This document shows, piece after piece, positions 59,479-64,000 of a stretch of DNA of 64,000 nucleotides; positions within the stretch are counted from its first letter, which is position 1; each line of letters opens with the position of its first letter. This DNA is from Actinomucor elegans (taxonomy: Eukaryota; Mucoromycota; Mucoromycetes; Mucorales; Mucoraceae). The translations under genes and the position numbers were made by a program. Where the stretch lies: NCBI GenBank assembly GCA_026027325.1, contig JAMSLZ010000001.1, forward strand, positions 2,294,001-2,358,000, written 5' to 3'. The notes beneath the pieces were generated by a model, which worked only from the letters and a program-made list of their open reading frames with translations, made no database searches and was not told the origin of the DNA.

Positions 59479-61002
59479 TTAATCAAGTGATAGTGTACGA
59501 CCACCGCCGTTTTCATCAATATTAGTCGAAGGTTCATCCAGATTTTTCAATACTAAGGGCAATGTATCAGTATAGATTAAAGTATGAATTGTAAGAGTAC
59601 TTACGATGTGGTTTTAGGCCTTTATCAAAGTTATAGCAACAGATAACAGCATTGACGGTAGTTAAGAGTAATAAGAACAAAGTTACACAGGCTAGATACA
59701 ATAACAATTAATGATATGGAACACAAACAGCTATAATATGAAAACATACCAAAGAAAGTAAGAAACTCGCTCACATAAGTGTACTTTGATGCCTGAGAAG
59801 AATCATAGATTCTTACAATCTTGAATATGAAATAAGCAACACCAGCAGCTAAGCCGACAAAGAAGAGTGAAATCAAGATTTTGGATTCATGTTTGACCTA
59901 CAAATTGATAAGTTTATCTGAAATGCAAAATTTGAAAATGATCTGACTTACAGCATAGACAGCCAGCACCAAGACAATACATGTTAAAGGCAAAGCGACA
60001 ATGGTAAGAGGATATTCTACATCGCCTCTCTGTAATACTAACAGTAGATACTGAATTGAAAATCCCAAAAAGAAAAAGATATCCAGCTTGAGGATTGTTA
60101 AAAAGATTTGATACCATCGATACATATCTATGATTCTTTCATTTAGTCGTTACGTATGATGTATGTCGTTAGAACCTACTTCTAATGTCTGGATCAGCAC
60201 CAATCTTTTTATAAATTCTCCAACTACAATTTGTGTATATATAATGTTAGCGAAACATGCAAATGCATTTCAAAAGTCCTTACCCAAATTCGAGGTATAA
60301 TCTAGTACCCAAGTAGAAATAGGCCAATTGACAGGTACCGATGATAACAGGATTGGCTATCATGATCTTTTGTAGTTCCCAGACAGCAACTGTATCACCT
60401 AGTGTAGCCTTTAAAGCGTCAGGAATTTGTTTGAATTGAAATACAGCATAGCTGAAACAGCAGAGATTGAATAATATAAAAGCAATGACCTGGATCGTGT
60501 TTTTGTTGCGAACCTAACATTTTTTTTTTTTTTTTTGATCAGTTAGTTATGGATTAGGTACAACTTTGATTTTTATCTGATTTACCGCGTCCCAGGCTAT
60601 AGCAACTTGGAAAACAAGAGAAAAAATAAAGATAATCAAATATACTGGGATTCCTTTAGTTAAGCCTTCTTGAATATTAACACCTGCTGCAACGCTAAAT
60701 TTAACAAATGTTAGCTTTACTGTTTAGTTTACTGCAGCGATGTACCTTTGAAACTTTGCGAATAAGACAGATTCTAATGTAATAACCACAGCAGCTTCCA
60801 AGACAGTTAGTAAAACAAGATATAAAGAGTTTTGTGTTTTCCATAGGGTCTATTATTCAAACTCTTATTAGGTTATATTATCATGAAACTAAGTGTGTTT
60901 TACATTAAAAGCTGTATCTTTTCTTTCCAGCTTAAAGTCGGTCGCTGGTTTATCATTATTATCACTTAGGAAACTCGTTGATGAATTCGTATGAAGTGGC
61001 AT
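59479..61002 (-). CDS. UPF0658-family Golgi membrane protein
   Basis: This polytopic protein is of uncharacterised function; fungal relatives are assigned to the Golgi. Several short exons span 61002 to 59479. After a cytosolic lead (MPLHTNSSTSFLSDNNDKPA) come about eight hydrophobic helices, including NSLYLVLLTVLEAAVVITLE, GIPVYLIIFIFSLVFQVAIA and TIQVIAFILFNLCCFSYAVF. The family hallmark is the block YLEFGWRIYKKIGADPDIRS followed by MYRWYQIFLTILKLDIFFFL and QRGDVEYPLTIVALPLTCIV. The C-terminus is short and hydrophilic (TNIDENGGGRTLSLD). One intron contains T17 near 60521-60537. An A27 run lies just upstream of the start. Exon boundaries were not all fixed. Confidence 0.83.
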
Positions 61003-61781
61003 TTCTACACTTTTTTAATGTGAATTGCTCAAATGGCGTTAAAAGAAAGAAAAAAAAAAAAAAAAAAAAAAAAAAATAAGAAATAACAAAGGGAAGCTCA
61101 CGGTACCAACAAATTATTGTAGAAAAAAAAAAAGATAATAAACGCGGGGCTTTAAACTCGAGTGCTACGGTTGGCTTGTTCCTTGCGGCTTTGAAGACTG
61201 TAAAGAAACATTTTTAGATCAAAGGCTATTTGGCAGCTTAACGATCAAAGCTGAATGTTAATTGTATTTGTTTAATTACTTGACTATTGATTCCTTTTTT
61301 TTTCAATAAATGACTTCAATGAGTATATGTAACAAAATTCATCTGGTTTCGTACGACCATTACAATTAGCCTGATCCCAGCTATTTTGTTAAAAGCCTGA
61401 GGGTCTATATATATAATGTTTTGTTGATCTTGGCAAGCCCGCGGAGCCACTCTTTGGTAGTTCCCTCCTAATGAATATTTTAAAGGGATTTACATCTAAA
61501 GAGACTGATATAGGTATTAAAAGCTACATGGCGATGCTTTTTCTTTTGGATACAAATTAAAATCATCCCTTTTTAAGGTGTTACGATCCGAACACTTGAT
61601 ATTTGGGCTTCGCCTTTGTGGCAAATCGGTGTCCTGTCATATGGTTTACTTGGCAAGGATTCGTATATCTTAGAATAAAGACATGGAATATTGAATACAA
61701 GTAAAACAATCAGATCAAGAATATACACTGTATAAAATCACAGCTGGAACACCACAGAGCAACATCAAACGAAGGATACTC

Positions 61782-61916
61782 ATGAAAACACAAGTGCATC
61801 CGTACAACCTAACTAGTGTATATTTTTGCAGTATGCCGGGAAAAAGAAAAGGAGATGGCTTCTTACTACTCTACTCCAAACGCTGGAAAAACTGTGAGTC
61901 TCTTCAATCAAATTAG
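61782..61916 (+). CDS. Possible 44-residue small protein after a TATA box
   Basis: TATAAAA at 61731-61737 is followed 45 bp later by an ATG opening a 44-codon frame (MKTQVHPYNLTSVYFCSMPG, then KRKGDGFLLLYSKRWKNCES) that ends with TAG at 61914-61916. The same segment also contains intron-like signals: CTAAC with TTTTTGCAG at 61809-61830 and GTGAGT at 61893. The region might therefore be a spliced noncoding or short-coding transcript rather than this simple frame. There is no family match and no signal peptide. Weak. Confidence 0.22.
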   Translation: MKTQVHPYNLTSVYFCSMPGKRKGDGFLLLYSKRWKNCESLQSN

Positions 61917-62264
61917 AGACAAAATGTGAGCTTTATAAAACTCAACAAATATATGCGAGTTAATTAGTGAGCGAACAAGTACAGTGGTATCAACATGTAT
62001 GTCCTAATCTACTATTAACTGCTAACACTATAGTACATACCTTGCTTGGCGTTTAAATAGAAGGAAATAATAAATATAACATACTCTCAGCACAGAGCAT
62101 TAATCTAATGGAACATGCGGCCAAGATTAGTTGATATGATTGGCTAATGTATACATTGAAGGCATGTTTTATAATATTATTTTTTAACAGAATATTATAG
62201 AGTAGATATCTTTCGGTTGGATAAGAATTTCAGTAGATGTAGTAGCTTATTTTCAAGAGAGGTT

Positions 62265-62320
62265 ACTAACCAGATACAAATTGGACTGGGATGGGTCGAG
62301 AGATCTATAGATCAATATTA
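62265..62320 (-). repeat. Dispersed intergenic repeat, copy 11
   Basis: On the minus strand it reads TTGATCTATAGATCTCTCGA, then CCCATCCCAGTCCAATTTGT, then ATCTGGTTAG. It keeps the ATAGATCTCTCG start and ATCTG end of the family. Confidence 0.45.
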
Positions 62321-63015
62321 GAATTACTATTAGTATAGAATATAATATTTCTATTAAGACTAGGTCAAATTACAGCTGCAGTAGATTCAGTAGTTCATTA
62401 TAACTAAGTACTCGTCATTTCATGTGGTTTTGAGCTATAGAATCCCATCGAGGAATGGTTGGTGCTTAAAATGGCTTAATTTTTTAAAAAAAAATCCTGT
62501 GTATGGGATACTCCTTTAGACCAGAATTTCCTAAATGTACCTTATCTTTAGTGTTAGAACATTTAGCTCGATATGTTTTTTAATAGCACAAGTTTAATCT
62601 GTTCAAGAGCATGTAGCAATACTTTCTTGGATTTCATTGTATATAAATTATGACAACTATGGCTGTATCTCTACCAATTACCAAAAATCGTCCTATGTCA
62701 ACAATAGCTTGACCACTTGAAGGAGAAAAATGAAAACCATTATGCTTTTAGATGAACCATTAAATACTTTACAAGCTTTGTCAGCACATCTTGCATCTTT
62801 TAGTAATTGCCTGTAAGTGAAAAGCGAGTCAAAATTTATCAGATTTTAGATATCTTTATGCAAAGTCATTAGCAGTTTGTCGCCAACAAGTAGAAATCTT
62901 TAGCATTTCATTATCGTTGTATTTTATTTTTGAAATACTTTTCAAAGACATGGAAAGCATTTTAGAGGGATGATTCATTCTGTAGCTTATTTTTTGAATA
63001 TTAAATTCCCAAGTT

Positions 63016-63017
<2 letters not shown>

Positions 63018-63046
<29 letters not shown>
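63018..63046. repeat. Poly(A) tract, 29 nt
   Basis: An uninterrupted run of 29 A residues in the terminal gene-poor region; no coding frame or target-site duplication could be recognised around it. Confidence 0.95.
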
Positions 63047-63049
<3 letters not shown>

Positions 63050-64000
63050 CTATTTTATTTTTGCTAATGATGACTCCACAAGTTAAAGAAATAAATACAT
63101 ATCATTAGATACACAATTATACTTTACATTAACATTGTTAATGGGCTCTGTAAGTATCGACAAATCTTGACCATTAAAAATGGTGTCAAGTTGTATTTTC
63201 TTGTGCCTGGATCAGCAACCAGAAGAAACATTTTCAAGCAATTGAATCCAATAAAAATCAAAAGAACCGCATTGTGGTGGATTTTCTGGACTAACAGTAT
63301 ATCCCTACAGGACTGAAATCTTGACTGTAAAAGATAGCAGGCCTGTAGCTGTGCTTCAAATATGAAATGCAAGTTATAGAAATCTAAAGGATCTTTCGAA
63401 TGGCATCGATAGAGGTATTTCAAAAGAAAACATTTGCTTCGAAAGACAAAAACGATATATTTTCGGAAAGGTTTACATATTGAGATGCAGCTATGCTTAT
63501 ATAGGAATCCACCAAAAAATATTGCATGCTATTTATACTTTGGAATTGAAAACAACTTTTATTGTTGATCTAGACGCAATCGAATGAATTCCAAGGGTTT
63601 TTAATACATATTTAAGGACTCAAAAAAAAAAATCAACTAATTCTAACCAATGGAATCTAACCATAGGCGTCAGTAATTCGTTTACCAATATCCAGCCTGA
63701 TGCACAACCATTAAAATCAGTACAACAACAACAGCAAAAAGAAACGAGGCATCTTTTATTTATTTCTCGAATCGAAACGCTTTCAATTGCTTTGGTGGTT
63801 GATCTAATAAGTTTATGCTCTGACCAAATTTCCCTGTAGGTCAAAAGAAGGGAAAATGAGGGTTTTTTTTATGTAAACAACCCCTCCAATGACAAGTGTA
63901 CTTTATTAACCGCCATTGGATGATGATTGATCGATAAGTATTAGTCATACGAAGCTTGTGTTGCGTGCGGAGTTTACGATATGATTGGTCAAGAAATTCT

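Larger units (their letters stand above)
61003..64000. other. Terminal gene-poor region
   Basis: Three kilobases with no confident gene. It holds A27 (61050-61076) and A29 (63018-63046) runs, one dispersed-repeat copy near 62265, a 44-codon frame after a TATA box (listed separately) and several motif-free frames on the minus strand (63124-63423, 63620-63844). CCAAT boxes near 63651, 63915 and 63982 could belong to a gene beyond the right edge. Confidence 0.5.

Noticed and set aside
62560..63000. Minus-strand fragments in different frames that read like protein (e.g. QLLKDARCADKACKVF)
   Set aside because: They need several frameshifts and stops to be joined; evidence is subjective and no family was recognised.
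63124..63423. 99-codon minus-strand frame beside the poly(A) tract
   Set aside because: It has no family, and its hydrophobic stretches are typical of T-rich DNA; a retroposon was considered, but no target-site duplication or source gene is visible.

Overview
The window is a fungal nuclear segment, almost certainly from an early-diverging mould of the Mucoromycota (Mucorales type). The evidence is short GT..AG introns of about 50 to 75 nt, often with a CTAAC branch site; AT-rich intergenic DNA with long poly(A)/poly(T) runs; a complete alpha-aminoadipate lysine-pathway enzyme; and fungal orthologues such as an Emi1-type protein, UPF0658, LysM and GH20 proteins. The species cannot be fixed from sequence alone. 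I saw no tRNA, rRNA, CRISPR array or intact transposon.

Layout. 0-7 kb: a partial importin-alpha gene (minus) diverges from an 11-exon XPF/ERCC4 nuclease gene, followed by a G-protein gamma subunit and homoisocitrate dehydrogenase. 7-14 kb: a gene-poor stretch holding three paralogous small secreted cysteine-rich peptide genes, one with an in-frame stop, that share a TATA box, 5'-UTR intron and signal peptide. 14-29 kb: gamma-glutamyltransferase, ribosomal protein L12, ataxin-2, a two-BIR survivin/Bir1 protein, an EamA transporter and a secreted LysM protein. 29-33 kb: a desert. 33-39 kb: a divergent allantoicase-like protein with an AT-hook tail and a DENN-domain protein. 40-49 kb: a compact block with a C2H2 zinc-finger protein, SmD1, an Emi1-type protein, a TMEM14 protein, succinate dehydrogenase anchor SDH4, DTWD1, a secreted GH20 hexosaminidase and a GST-like protein. 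49-61 kb: TFIIIC subunit Tfc4, an unidentified coiled-coil protein, RIO2 kinase and a UPF0658 Golgi membrane protein. 61-64 kb: no confident gene.

How the parts relate. Most genes are unrelated housekeeping genes in tight tandem, divergent or convergent order. The dense blocks alternate with deserts of 1 to 4 kb. The deserts carry a degenerate dispersed repeat of about 55 bp, found in at least a dozen copies on both strands, and one of them carries the cysteine-rich peptide family. That peptide cluster and the repeat family are the best candidates for undescribed biology here.
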